Shown here piece by piece: positions 6,854 through 15,560 of a stretch of 50,416 bases of DNA (positions are counted from its first letter, which is position 1; each line of letters begins with the position of its first letter). The translations under genes and the position numbers were made by a program. The DNA is taken from contig JBDIWM010000003.1 in NCBI GenBank assembly GCA_039638595.1, positions 1 through 50,416 on the forward strand, given 5' to 3'. The notes beneath the pieces are model-generated. The model was not told the origin of the DNA and searched no databases. It saw only the letters and a program-made list of their open reading frames with translations. The DNA is from Atribacterota bacterium (GTDB lineage: Bacteria; Atribacterota; Atribacteria; Atribacterales; Caldatribacteriaceae).

Positions 6854-9496
6854 GTGTACCTGCATTTTGTAAGCCACACGCACTGGGACAGGGAGTGGTA
6901 CGAAACTTTTGATGCCTTTCGTTTTCGTCTTGTACGGCTTATTGATCACCTCCTTGATGTTTTTCGAGAGGAGCCGGCGTACAGGTACTTTCTCTTGGAC
7001 GGCCAGACGATAGTCCTTGAGGACTACGTGGAGGTCAATCCCGCTCGACAGAGTGAACTTAAGTCGTACATTGAAGGGGAGCGGTTATTCGTCGGTCCAT
7101 GGTATGTCCTCACCGATGAATTCTTGGTGAGTGGTGAGACCCACATTCGAAACCTTCTTTTGGGTAGGAACATGATGCGGGCATTTGGTGGAGACAATAG
7201 GGTTGGTTACCTTCCCGATTCTTTTGGTCACATTGCCCAGATGCCCCAAATACTCATAAAAAGTGGTATTCCCCATGCTACCTTTTGGCGAGGAGCGCCG
7301 AAAACGGTACAAAAGAGTGAATTCTTTTGGCAAGCTCCCGATGGTTCAAAGGTTTTAACCCTGTACATGCCCTTTGGATATGGCATTGCCACCGATCTTC
7401 CAGACGACGAGGAGAAACTCATGCGAAGAATTGGTGGACTTGTGGAGAAACTCACCCCTTTCGCTACGACTTCGCATCTTCTACTCATGAACGGAAGTGA
7501 CCACGTGGAGCCAGACCCAAAACTTCCTCAGAAACTCGATCTCCTTCGCAAAAGGTTTCCCGAACATGTTATTCTCCACTCCCATCTAGGATATCTTTTC
7601 CGGAAAATCGAGGAAGAAGCTCCGACCCTATCCATTTATGAGGGTGAATGGAGGGCTGATGACCTCAACTACCTTCTGGGAGGAACACTCTCAACCAGAG
7701 TGTATTTAAAACAGAAGCACCATCAGTGTTCCTCCCTTCTTGAGGGATGGCTTGAACCCCTATATACCGTTATCTCTCTTTTGGGTGGTCCTTATCCTGA
7801 GGAATACCTCGCTTACCTTTGGAAGCTCCTTTTGCAGAACTCTCCCCACGACTCTATCTGTGGCTGCAGTATTGACGCAGTGCATGAGGAAATGATGCTT
7901 CGGTATCGCAAGATTGAAACCTTGGGGGGAAAGCTTCTGGAAGAGGCGAGGGATACTCTGGAAAAATGTTGCCGTGGTGATGAAGATATCCTCCTCATTT
8001 TTAATCCCTATCCCTATCCGGTGGATGCGTACCTTGAAGGTGAGGTGTACCTTCAGAAAGCGAAGATACGGGAAGTGGACTTTGAGGTGAGTAAAATTCG
8101 TTCTTACGAACCTGAGGAGGGCGCTCTTTACCGTGTCCTGGAGCTCCAAAGCCGGGAAGAAACCGTGATTCCCGAAATCATCGAAAACGATTGGGTTACG
8201 TTTATGGCCACTCCATCCCATACCCTTCCTCAAATTTTTAGAGCACAGCGACTTTTTCTTGGCTTTACAGTACACCACCTCCCACCCCTTGGTTTTCGAG
8301 CTTATCGCATCGTTCCCAAAAACATTGCAAAGGAGAATCATTCGATCTTTCCCCAAAGGAATGTTTTAGAAAACGAGTTCTATCGGATTGTGGTGGAACC
8401 GTCGGGGTGCCTTCGTCTCTTTGCTCATGAACTCTCCTGGGAAGGCGTCTTGGGTCCTGTGTTTGAAGATGGTGCCGATGCCGGCGATGAGTATGACTAC
8501 TCACCATGCGAGAATGACGAAATTATTCACAGCAGTGACCTTTCTCCTGCCATTTCGTGGGTGAGAAAGGACCGATACCTCCAGAGCGTTCGCCTTCATT
8601 ATAGTATGACGGTTCCTCGTTCCCTTACCCCCGACCGGAAAGGGCGAAGCCAGGAAAGAGTGGTTGTTCCTATTACCATGGATGTTCGTCTCTATAGTGG
8701 ATCTCGGAGGATTGACCTTGATATCGGTTTGGAAAACACTGCCAGAGACCACCGGTTACGAATCCTTTTCGACGTGCCGTTCAGGACAGCACACCACTTT
8801 GTCGATGCCCATTTTGCCATTCTGCAGCGGGAAAATGACGGTAAATCCCACCCCCAAAATGACTTTGTCTTCGTAGAAGATGGGGAAAAGGTTTTTGCCC
8901 TCTTCAACCAGGGACTTCGGGAATATGAAGTATCTCCAGAGGAAAAGGGGACACGGATAGCTGTTACCCTTCTGCGTGCGGTGGGATGGCTCTCACGGGA
9001 TGACCTCTTAACTCGCAAAGGGGACGCTGGTTGGAGCCTGCCTGCAGAGGGAGCCCAGTGTTTGGGAAACCATCGCTTTCGTTTGGCGCTTCTTTTCGCT
9101 AAAGGTCCTGCCTGGCAACTTTTCCTGAATCGGGAAGCTCGGATTTTTAACCGTCCTCCGCTTCTTTTGCAGGTTGAGGGGAATGAAGCATCCTTCCTGA
9201 ATGGTTGGTCACCCTTTGAGTGTGACAATCCGGTGCTTGTTTTGAGTGCTCTGAAGCGGAAAGAGAATGGTGATGGTATGGTTATCCGGATGTATAATCC
9301 CACAGTGTCCCCTCAACGCTTTCGCCTTTCTTTCACCCTTCCGGTAATTGCGATTCAGCGATTGTCGCTGGTAGAGGAGGAAGAGGACCTTGTTCCCCTG
9401 CGAGGGAACGTGGTAGAGGGTGTTATGGGTCCTTTTGAGATTGCTACTTGGGGTATTGTTTTGAGAAAGGAACGGAAGGGAACCTTCTATCCTTAA
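6854..9496 (+). CDS. GH38 alpha-mannosidase
   Basis: About 880-residue cytoplasmic glycoside hydrolase family 38 enzyme, hydrolysing alpha-mannosidic bonds in imported oligosaccharides. GTG 6854 has GGAGG at 6841-6845; the frame is open from 6845 but that would swallow the ribosome binding site. The N-terminus YLHFVSHTHWDREWY contains the zinc ligands His10 and Asp12. The catalytic nucleophile is Asp122 in GYLPDSFGHIAQMP. A further zinc-ligand His (about 332) lies in NSPHDSICGCSID. The large beta-rich C-terminal half (from about residue 390) is the usual GH38 C-terminal domain. No signal peptide, so it works after import by the ABC system upstream. Length is typical for bacterial MngB-like enzymes. 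Confidence 0.93.
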   Translation: MYLHFVSHTHWDREWYETFDAFRFRLVRLIDHLLDVFREEPAYRYFLLDGQTIVLEDYVEVNPARQSELKSYIEGERLFVGPWYVLTDEFLVSGETHIRNLLLGRNMMRAFGGDNRVGYLPDSFGHIAQMPQILIKSGIPHATFWRGAPKTVQKSEFFWQAPDGSKVLTLYMPFGYGIATDLPDDEEKLMRRIGGLVEKLTPFATTSHLLLMNGSDHVEPDPKLPQKLDLLRKRFPEHVILHSHLGYLFRKIEEEAPTLSIYEGEWRADDLNYLLGGTLSTRVYLKQKHHQCSSLLEGWLEPLYTVISLLGGPYPEEYLAYLWKLLLQNSPHDSICGCSIDAVHEEMMLRYRKIETLGGKLLEEARDTLEKCCRGDEDILLIFNPYPYPVDAYLEGEVYLQKAKIREVDFEVSKIRSYEPEEGALYRVLELQSREETVIPEIIENDWVTFMATPSHTLPQIFRAQRLFLGFTVHHLPPLGFRAYRIVPKNIAKENHSIFPQRNVLENEFYRIVVEPSGCLRLFAHELSWEGVLGPVFEDGADAGDEYDYSPCENDEIIHSSDLSPAISWVRKDRYLQSVRLHYSMTVPRSLTPDRKGRSQERVVVPITMDVRLYSGSRRIDLDIGLENTARDHRLRILFDVPFRTAHHFVDAHFAILQRENDGKSHPQNDFVFVEDGEKVFALFNQGLREYEVSPEEKGTRIAVTLLRAVGWLSRDDLLTRKGDAGWSLPAEGAQCLGNHRFRLALLFAKGPAWQLFLNREARIFNRPPLLLQVEGNEASFLNGWSPFECDNPVLVLSALKRKENGDGMVIRMYNPTVSPQRFRLSFTLPVIAIQRLSLVEEEEDLVPLRGNVVEGVMGPFEIATWGIVLRKERKGTFYP

Positions 9497-10034
9497 GATG
9501 CCTGCAATGATGAACGCTCCTCGTTCGGTTGAACTATCCTGAAGATGGGAGGCAGCGATGTCACCGGCGGTCATCCGGCCCCTTTTCTCCCCACATTTTC
9601 GCTTTTTCCGCGTCTTGGTGGATGTCGCACTCGAAGGCGATTTCCCGATCGAGTTTCAAGCACTTCTCTCGGTCAATGGCATGGAAGGCACGACAAAATC
9701 TCTCTCTTCTAAAGCTTCTTTTCATTTTCTTTTCTCTTTGGAGCGGGAGACTCTTTAAATGGGTGAACGCACCTCTTCGATGACGCACAGGTAGGGGATT
9801 TCTACGTGTTCCGGAAAGTGGGGTATTTTGTAGCAAGGTACGTTGCGGTTTCATTTGGGAAGATAACACCTGTTGGAAAACTATCCTGTTTACGCTCCAT
9901 CTGGAGAGAGCCCCATTCATAACGCCTGATTCAAAAGAACACAAAATTAATGGTAATTTTCTTCGCATTCTCTCTCATCGTCCATCTTTTGGCTATATAA
10001 TGATAAGGGGAGATTGAGTAGAAAGGGTGAAAGC
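9497..10034. other. Non-coding gap of about 540 bp after the mannosidase
   Basis: No intact gene is seen. Reading frames at 9529-9783, 9558-9758 (plus) and 9561-9968 (minus) lack ribosome binding sites and look non-coding. On the minus strand near 9570-9590 a short stretch reads GRMTAGDIA, reminiscent of ArsR/SdpR-type helix-turn-helix proteins, but the frames around it are interrupted and the similarity cannot be extended. At most it is a remnant. The right end carries the promoter of the next gene. Confidence 0.4.
9996..10001 (+). promoter_or_regulatory. Putative -10 box (TATAAT)
   Basis: Consensus TATAAT about 34 bases upstream of the ATG of the exported protein gene at 10035. No good -35 hexamer is seen at 16-18 bases spacing, so the promoter assignment rests on the -10 box and its position. 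Confidence 0.45.
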
Positions 10035-11072
10035 ATGAAAAAGGTGGTCATTTTGGGGCTTTTGATTACAGTCCTCTGTGCCCAGATTTCCTTTGCTCAA
10101 ACGTCTTTCGATTCTTTTCCGAAAGAAGTTCTTATGCCCATTCCTTCATGGTTACAGGAAGGCGTATGTGCGGTGTACGAAACGAAATTCGGAGGCCGTG
10201 TCGGATCGGGAGCGGAGGGTTCGTCGACTACACTTTCTGGTTACTCCATATATATCGCGACGAGTATACAGGGAGAAAGAGTCTATGGGTTCATATTCGA
10301 CGTTTTCGCTGACACCTTAAGGGGAGAATGGAGTATCAATCCGAGATTCCAGGTACTGAACACCCTGGGTTCGGGTTTTTATCTCCATCCAAAAGTAGTA
10401 GAAAAGGCTCTGAACGATCGTGACCTCTATGCCCGCTATGGGACGACTGTCGAGGGAGGATATGCGGGAGATGATCTGTACTATTTTGCAATCACAACGA
10501 GGTCTCAGGATGAAGTCACCACCACTTTAGACCAGTTTCGAAGCGATGGTATTATCCAGAAGTCGACCATCACGCGTCAAAGTCCAAACGGGGCCGAGGC
10601 CGGGGATAGGGTTCTCGTTGACATCGCTAATCTGCCCTTACCCCGGAATGTTGAACTCCCCGAGGTGGCCCGAAGGGATGTAACCTATGCGGTGGGTAGT
10701 GGCGCAATGGGTATGATGTCCTATGTAGGAACGCTGATCTATCGATTTGTGGGTGTAGAAGGTAAAATCACGCATTACGATTCCACTGCTACTTTAAATT
10801 ACGGAACTTCCACTTCAAAAGTGGTGGGAGATGCGTACTTTGGTCCCTTTTATATTAATCCTGTTCTTTTGAATGAGAGCGCCATATTCACTGTCCCTCA
10901 GATTGGTTTTTCTATGGACGTTACCTCTTATGGTCAAGGGGGAAGAGTGCTGGTGACCATAACCGTATCAGGGCACCCCTTGGCCCAGTACGAATATGAA
11001 CCGGATACGGGACTCCTTTTGCGTGGAAGCTATGCAAGTGGTGGAATGACGATTTTCCTGGAAATTCAGTGA
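10035..11072 (+). CDS. Exported protein of unknown function
   Basis: About 345 residues with a clear Sec signal peptide (MKKVVILGLLITVLCAQISFAQ, likely cleaved after SFA), so it is periplasmic or secreted. The mature part is rich in Ser, Thr, Gly and Tyr with alternating hydrophobic patterns, suggesting a beta-sheet fold. No catalytic motif or known domain is recognised. The ATG at 10035 is preceded by AAGGGTG; the frame opens at 10014 but the earlier start would spoil the signal peptide. It stands alone: its own -10 box lies upstream and the next gene is on the other strand. A weak hairpin (11101-11119) lies about 30 bases after the stop. Confidence 0.7.
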   Translation: MKKVVILGLLITVLCAQISFAQTSFDSFPKEVLMPIPSWLQEGVCAVYETKFGGRVGSGAEGSSTTLSGYSIYIATSIQGERVYGFIFDVFADTLRGEWSINPRFQVLNTLGSGFYLHPKVVEKALNDRDLYARYGTTVEGGYAGDDLYYFAITTRSQDEVTTTLDQFRSDGIIQKSTITRQSPNGAEAGDRVLVDIANLPLPRNVELPEVARRDVTYAVGSGAMGMMSYVGTLIYRFVGVEGKITHYDSTATLNYGTSTSKVVGDAYFGPFYINPVLLNESAIFTVPQIGFSMDVTSYGQGGRVLVTITVSGHPLAQYEYEPDTGLLLRGSYASGGMTIFLEIQ

Positions 11073-11298
11073 TCCACGTGAGCATCTTATAGACGGGTAG
11101 GATCTTTTTTGGAAAGATCGAAGAGACCCGGAAGAACTGAAACCGGTCGGTGGATTTGCGAAAAGTGACAAATTGTTTACATTGCTCGGGTAAAGTGGAG
11201 AAGGTGTAAGGGGGGAACTCGAAACACTTTCGGGTGGAATACGCCCGTGGTGGTGAGCATTGCACGCTTCTGTCTTAAATGACAGCACACATCAAGAG

Positions 11299-12378
11299 TT
11301 AAATCGTTGGTGTGGGTTTTCCAAAAAGGTATCCCTGGGCGTAATCGACACCCAGATCTTTGACGGTGGAAAACTCCTCTTCCGTTTCTACGCCCTCGGC
11401 GATGGTCTTGAGTCCCATTTCTTTTGCCAGCGTGGTAATGGCTGTGATGACTGACTTTTTTATTGGTTCGTGATGAACATGCCTCACGAAGCTCATAGCG
11501 ATTTTGACTATATCGGGTTTGAGCTGGACAAGCATTTCAAGGTTCGCATATCCAGCACCAACGTCATCCAGCGCTACTTTGAATCCCCATTTTTTATAGT
11601 AGTCGAGCACTTCTTTTAGATGCTCGTGGTTTTCGAGTTTTTCACTTTCAATCACCTCAAAGACCACTTTTGATACATCGTAATTGAGCTCTTTAGCGGT
11701 GTTGATCGTTGATCTGAGGCAGAATTCAGGATTGTATATGGCGCTGGGTGAGAAGTTAACAAAGATCATCTTGGTGATGACATTTTCTCTGGCACTTTGA
11801 AGCGACTTTATTCTACAAAGGCGGTCTAAGTAGAAGAGTAAATCGGCTTTCTCAGCCAAACGAAACATGGTCTCGGGATAAAGGAGACTTCCGTCCCTTT
11901 TTATTCCCCTTGAAAGACATTCGTATCCGACTATCTCTCGGTTACTCACGTCCACTATGGCCTGGAAATAGGTCACGATAGCATTGTGTTCTAGAATCCA
12001 CTTCAGCTCCTCTGCCTGGTGAATGTGTATCCATTGCTCGAGCGTTCTTACGCTTTTGAAGTCGTTGAACTTCAAAAAGTTCACATCTTTACACACCATG
12101 ATGGAGATGTTTTGTAGTTCCAATGGTGTGAATACCCCTGAGCTTGTAATGGACACGGTTTGCATGAAATCATCGAAGTCCTCTTTGAGCATCAGGCACT
12201 CATTGTAACGCTGGATTGAAAAAGCGTGCTTCAAATTTTCGTAGAACTTTTGGAGTAGGTACTCATGGCTTGCGTATATGACAATATCGCGTACTCCTGC
12301 AGGCTTTTCCCATGGAATGGTTTCACATTTTTTACAGGGCATTCTGTTGTTTTCACATCCCGAACATGAGTTTTCCAC
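11299..12378 (-). CDS. EAL-domain c-di-GMP phosphodiesterase with N-terminal four-cysteine motif
   Basis: 359-residue cytoplasmic protein predicted to hydrolyse cyclic di-GMP to pGpG. The N-terminus has Cys5, Cys8, Cys15 and Cys18 (CX2C-X6-CX2C), a likely zinc or iron-sulphur site. A linker domain of about 110 residues follows, then the EAL domain from about residue 130. The signature Glu is in GYECLSRG (EAL changed to ECL). The other metal and catalytic residues are present: Asn in FVNFSPSAIYNP, Glu in EVIESE, Asp-Asp in ALDDVGAGYANLEML, Lys in DIVKIA, Glu in AEGVETEEE and Gln in YAQGYLFGKP. Enzyme activity is therefore likely. The start is GTG with an in-frame TGA just upstream. A 19-bp tandem repeat occupies the promoter position. 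The metal-like site may sense redox state or metals (inference). Confidence 0.88.
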   Translation of the reverse strand: MENSCSGCENNRMPCKKCETIPWEKPAGVRDIVIYASHEYLLQKFYENLKHAFSIQRYNECLMLKEDFDDFMQTVSITSSGVFTPLELQNISIMVCKDVNFLKFNDFKSVRTLEQWIHIHQAEELKWILEHNAIVTYFQAIVDVSNREIVGYECLSRGIKRDGSLLYPETMFRLAEKADLLFYLDRLCRIKSLQSARENVITKMIFVNFSPSAIYNPEFCLRSTINTAKELNYDVSKVVFEVIESEKLENHEHLKEVLDYYKKWGFKVALDDVGAGYANLEMLVQLKPDIVKIAMSFVRHVHHEPIKKSVITAITTLAKEMGLKTIAEGVETEEEFSTVKDLGVDYAQGYLFGKPTPTI

Positions 12379-12379
12379 T

Positions 12380-12417
12380 CAACACCATACTAATACTACA
12401 ACACCATACTAATACTA
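12380..12417. repeat. Two perfect tandem copies of a 19-bp unit
   Basis: CAACACCATACTAATACTA occurs twice without gap (12380-12398 and 12399-12417). It ends one base before the GTG start codon of the EAL gene on the minus strand. Each copy contains a TAGTAT/TATTAG -10-like element when read toward that gene. It could be a duplicated promoter or operator, or a recent slippage product. Confidence 0.85.
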
Positions 12418-12470
12418 TCAATTGGTGGAGTTCCATATTCGGTGCCTATTTCTGGTTAAAAATTTTTAAT

Positions 12471-12499
12471 TTGACACTCCCCTGGTTTTGTGTTATGAA
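12471..12499 (+). promoter_or_regulatory. Sigma-70-type promoter of the ABC operon
   Basis: Perfect -35 TTGACA (12471-12476), 17-base spacer, -10 TATGAA (12494-12499), with an AT-rich UP-like stretch just upstream (12456-12470). It drives the permease-ATPase-binding protein-permease operon starting at 12540. It lies in the divergent region with the EAL gene. Confidence 0.8.
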
Positions 12500-12539
12500 C
12501 AGAGATGGGAAAATTAGGAGAAACAAAAGATAGGATTCC

Positions 12540-13355
12540 ATGTTTTGGATCGGCGAGAACCATTTTGGTCTATCGCAGTTTTGGTTACGTCTTTCCCGTT
12601 CTTTTTTGGTCGTGTACATTTTGCTACCGGTTCTCCTCCTCTTCGTCGGTTCTTTCGGTGAGAAATGGTTTGGTACCCTTTTCCCCCAGGGGTTCACCTT
12701 TGAATGGTATCGGACCCTCTTTTCCGAAAAAATGTACCTCCGTTCTTTGCAGATGAGTGTTCTGGTGGGAGTATTAACCGTCATTGCCACGGCACTTTTG
12801 GCTATTCCGACCGTGTACGCGGTGCATATTTCGGGAAGGAAGCTTTTGCGTTCTCTTTTCGATGCCATGGTGATTTTACCGATTGCTTTGCCTCCCATTG
12901 TTTTGGGTATTGGCCTCGTCCAGGCTTACAACTGGCCTTCTTTGTCCCTGGTAGGGACGTGGCAACTCCTCTTTTTCGCTCACGTGATCTATAGCATTCC
13001 CTTCATGGTGAAACCGATTATGGCCAATCTGGAAATGCTCGACTGGAAAACCCTAGAGGAGGCCGCCGAAAGTTTAGGTGCTTCCCAGTGGTACATTGTT
13101 CGGCGATTGCTCCTCCCGAACTTGCGCTTAGGTATCCTCTCTGGGGCAATTATGACTTTCGCTTTTTCTTTTGGAGAGTTCCAGTTGGCTCTCATTCTCA
13201 CGAGTTCTGAAAGCCAAACCTACCCAGTTACTCTATATCAGGCGTTCTACGTGAGCACCGGTTTTGCTTGTGCGGCGGTGATGGTGCTCGTTTTGGTGGC
13301 TGGGATGACGCTATGGGTTTTTAGTCGTTTCTCTTCAATCCGAGTGGTGCAATGA
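12540..13355 (+). CDS. ABC transporter permease (PotC/ThiP/FbpB-type)
   Basis: 271-residue inner-membrane permease with about six membrane segments and the EAA loop EEAAESLGASQWYIVRRLLLP. The family (BPD_transp_1, PotBC-like) serves polyamine, ferric iron, sulfate, thiamine or aminophosphonate importers. ATG 12540 has AGGA at 12532-12535. It overlaps the ATPase gene by four bases (ATGA), and is the first gene of the operon. It pairs with the second permease encoded at the operon's end. Confidence 0.85.
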   Translation: MFWIGENHFGLSQFWLRLSRSFLVVYILLPVLLLFVGSFGEKWFGTLFPQGFTFEWYRTLFSEKMYLRSLQMSVLVGVLTVIATALLAIPTVYAVHISGRKLLRSLFDAMVILPIALPPIVLGIGLVQAYNWPSLSLVGTWQLLFFAHVIYSIPFMVKPIMANLEMLDWKTLEEAAESLGASQWYIVRRLLLPNLRLGILSGAIMTFAFSFGEFQLALILTSSESQTYPVTLYQAFYVSTGFACAAVMVLVLVAGMTLWVFSRFSSIRVVQ

Positions 13356-14440
13356 GTGCGGTGAGCGTGAAACTGCTTGGAATTACAAAGCGTTTTGGCT
13401 ATACATCGGTTTTAGAAGGGGTCCATCTCGAGATTCCGGGAGGACAGTTTATTTCCATTGTTGGTCCAAGTGGTTCGGGAAAAACCACACTTTTGCGAAT
13501 CATCGCTGGTTTCCTACGCCCTGATGCGGGTCAGGTATACATCGACGAACGGGATGTCACCGAGGTCCCCTCCCGCCTTCGGAACATCGGCATGGTTTTC
13601 CAGCACTATGCTCTTTTTCCCAATCTCAACGTCTATGAAAATGTGGCTTTTGGCTTACGAGCCCGGAAAATGGAAGGATCCGAGATTGACCGAAGGGTGA
13701 AAGAAATGCTCGCCCTGGTCCACTTAGGGGAGAAAATGCGCAGCATGCCGAGTGAGCTCTCCGGCGGGCAGAAACAGCGGGTAGCGCTGGCACGGGCTTT
13801 AGCGGTTCAACCGAAGTTGCTCCTTCTGGATGAGCCATTGAGTGCTTTGGACGCTAAAGTGCGGCTGGAGTTACGCTATGAACTCAAGCGCATTCAAAAG
13901 GAAATGGGTATCACCACCATTTATGTTACGCACGATCAGGAAGAAGCGCTGTCCATTTCGGACTTGGTGGCTGTGCTCCATCAGGGACTCATAGAGCAGA
14001 TAGGCACCCCCGAAGAGGTTTACTCCCGTCCCCGTACCCGTTTTGTTGCTGAATTCATCGGAATTTCTACGCTCTTGGAGGTGGAAGTCGTATCGCCAGA
14101 CGAGGGAAAATTGCGTTGGATGGACCATACCTTACAGGGATTGCCACTTTCTCGCGAAAGCGCAAAGCTTTTGATCCTCCTTCGACCGGAGAATCTCAAC
14201 GTCCTGTCAAAAGACCGCTTTTCGTCGGTGGCTTCTTCTCGGAATAATGCACTCCAGGGAAAGATCCTGGGTCAGGTTTTCTTGGGATCCGTTGTGAGGG
14301 TAGCAGTTGAGGTAAGAGGAGTGAAGTTTCTTGTCGATGTGCAGAATCGAGAGGAAAACCGTTTCCATTTGGGAGAGGAGGTGATGGTTACTTTTCTTCC
14401 AGAGTCGATTCACTATCTCCTTGAACGTGAACGGAACTGA
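13352..14440 (+). CDS. ABC transporter ATP-binding protein (PotA/FbpC-type)
   Basis: 362-residue ATPase that energises the importer. Walker A GPSGSGKTT is at residues 38-46, the Q-loop in MVFQHYALFPN, the signature LSGGQKQR, Walker B LLLLDEPLSALDAK and the switch His in YVTHDQEEAL. The C-terminal 110 residues form a TOBE-type regulatory domain, as in PotA and FbpC. It starts inside the upstream permease (ATGA overlap); its TGA at 14438-14440 is 39 bases before the binding-protein ATG. All catalytic residues are intact. Confidence 0.93.
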   Translation: MSAVSVKLLGITKRFGYTSVLEGVHLEIPGGQFISIVGPSGSGKTTLLRIIAGFLRPDAGQVYIDERDVTEVPSRLRNIGMVFQHYALFPNLNVYENVAFGLRARKMEGSEIDRRVKEMLALVHLGEKMRSMPSELSGGQKQRVALARALAVQPKLLLLDEPLSALDAKVRLELRYELKRIQKEMGITTIYVTHDQEEALSISDLVAVLHQGLIEQIGTPEEVYSRPRTRFVAEFIGISTLLEVEVVSPDEGKLRWMDHTLQGLPLSRESAKLLILLRPENLNVLSKDRFSSVASSRNNALQGKILGQVFLGSVVRVAVEVRGVKFLVDVQNREENRFHLGEEVMVTFLPESIHYLLERERN

Positions 14441-14479
14441 GTGTCGGGATATACCTCGTTTGAAAGGGAGGCGATAGGC

Positions 14480-15559
14480 ATGCGCAAGTACGTGGGTTTG
14501 GTTCTGTGTGTGATTTTGGTCGTGGCGTTTTTGGGAGTCGCTTTGGCTTTAGAAGAAGAACTTTATCCGGGAGAAAAAGAACTCCTGGAAAAAGCCAGGG
14601 CCGAGGGTGGCATTGTGGTGAGCTATGATACCGGTCCGACCTGGGCGAACTGGGCGGGAGTGTTCAAAAAATTTACCCAGCGTTACGACATCGAAATCGT
14701 CTATAACGATTTGGGAAGTGGTGCTACTGTCGTTCGTTTAGAAAAGGAGAAGAATCGTCCCAATGCTGATACCGCCTATTATTTTATGCCCTTTGGGGCT
14801 TCAGCGAAAGAGAAGGGTTTGACGGAAGGGTTCATTCCCGTCAACTTTGAGAAAATTCCAGAGCTCTTGCGCGATACGGAAGGGCATTGGTTCAGTATTC
14901 ACAAGGGAACCGTGGTCTTTGTGGTCAATACCAGGTTGGTTCGCAAAATACCGGAGGGCTGGAAGGACCTTCTGGACCCGGCTTTCCGCAAGAGCGTGGT
15001 GTATCTTGACCCGCGCACTACCGGGATTGGGTTTGCCATCGTTTTGGCGACGGCGCACGCCTTAGGTGGAAGCGTGGATGACCTCATGCCAGGTATTTCT
15101 TACCTTGCGGAATTGCAAAAGGAAAACATTCGTCTCATTGAAAAGACCACCGAATACGATAAATTCGTGAAGGGGGAAATCCCGGTGTGGATTACGTATG
15201 ACTTCAACGGGTATCGGGCAAAGTACATCGGAGGTCTGGGTGATGATGTGGCGATCGTGATTCCCAAAGAGGGGACCATCACTGCGCCATACGCTATCAG
15301 TCTCGTCAAGGGTGGGCCACATCCGAACGCTGGGAAGTTATGGCTTAACTTCATCATGAGTCGTGAGGGCCAGCTCACCTTTGCCGAAGGGTTTGTCCGT
15401 CCGATTCTTGATGATGTGGAATTGCCACCCGAAGTCCAGAGTAAGTTCTTGCCAGCCGAGGAGTATGCAAAGGCAATTGATATCGATTGGGTGAAGGCAC
15501 AAAAGGTTCAGCCTGAAGCGGCAAAACTCTGGGGAAGCAAGGTGTTAGGAGAAGAATAG
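14480..15559 (+). CDS. ABC transporter substrate-binding protein (Fe3+/polyamine/aminophosphonate type)
   Basis: About 359 residues, periplasmic binding protein type II. ATG 14480 follows GGGAGG at 14466-14471; the frame is open from 14441 but that start lacks a site. Sec signal peptide with cleavage near ALA; no lipobox. Stretches such as VVFVVNTRLV, GWKDLLDPAFRKSVVYLDP and TAPYAISLVKGGPHPNAGKLWLNFIMSREGQ are typical of the FbpA/PotD/PhnS group. No obvious tyrosine pair for iron could be assigned, so the ligand is open. The position between the ATPase and the second permease is less usual; most such operons begin with this gene. Confidence 0.85.
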   Translation: MRKYVGLVLCVILVVAFLGVALALEEELYPGEKELLEKARAEGGIVVSYDTGPTWANWAGVFKKFTQRYDIEIVYNDLGSGATVVRLEKEKNRPNADTAYYFMPFGASAKEKGLTEGFIPVNFEKIPELLRDTEGHWFSIHKGTVVFVVNTRLVRKIPEGWKDLLDPAFRKSVVYLDPRTTGIGFAIVLATAHALGGSVDDLMPGISYLAELQKENIRLIEKTTEYDKFVKGEIPVWITYDFNGYRAKYIGGLGDDVAIVIPKEGTITAPYAISLVKGGPHPNAGKLWLNFIMSREGQLTFAEGFVRPILDDVELPPEVQSKFLPAEEYAKAIDIDWVKAQKVQPEAAKLWGSKVLGEE

Positions 15560-15560
15560 C

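Noticed and set aside
9500-9760. Minus-strand stretch resembling an ArsR/SdpR helix-turn-helix (GRMTAGDIA)
   Set aside because: The match is only nine residues, neighbouring frames are interrupted and the order of flanking motifs does not fit the family; not called as a pseudogene.
11073-11298. Possible riboswitch or structured RNA between the exported protein gene and the EAL gene
   Set aside because: Only a weak hairpin (11101-11119) is visible, the region is downstream of both genes, and no conserved c-di-GMP riboswitch core was recognised.
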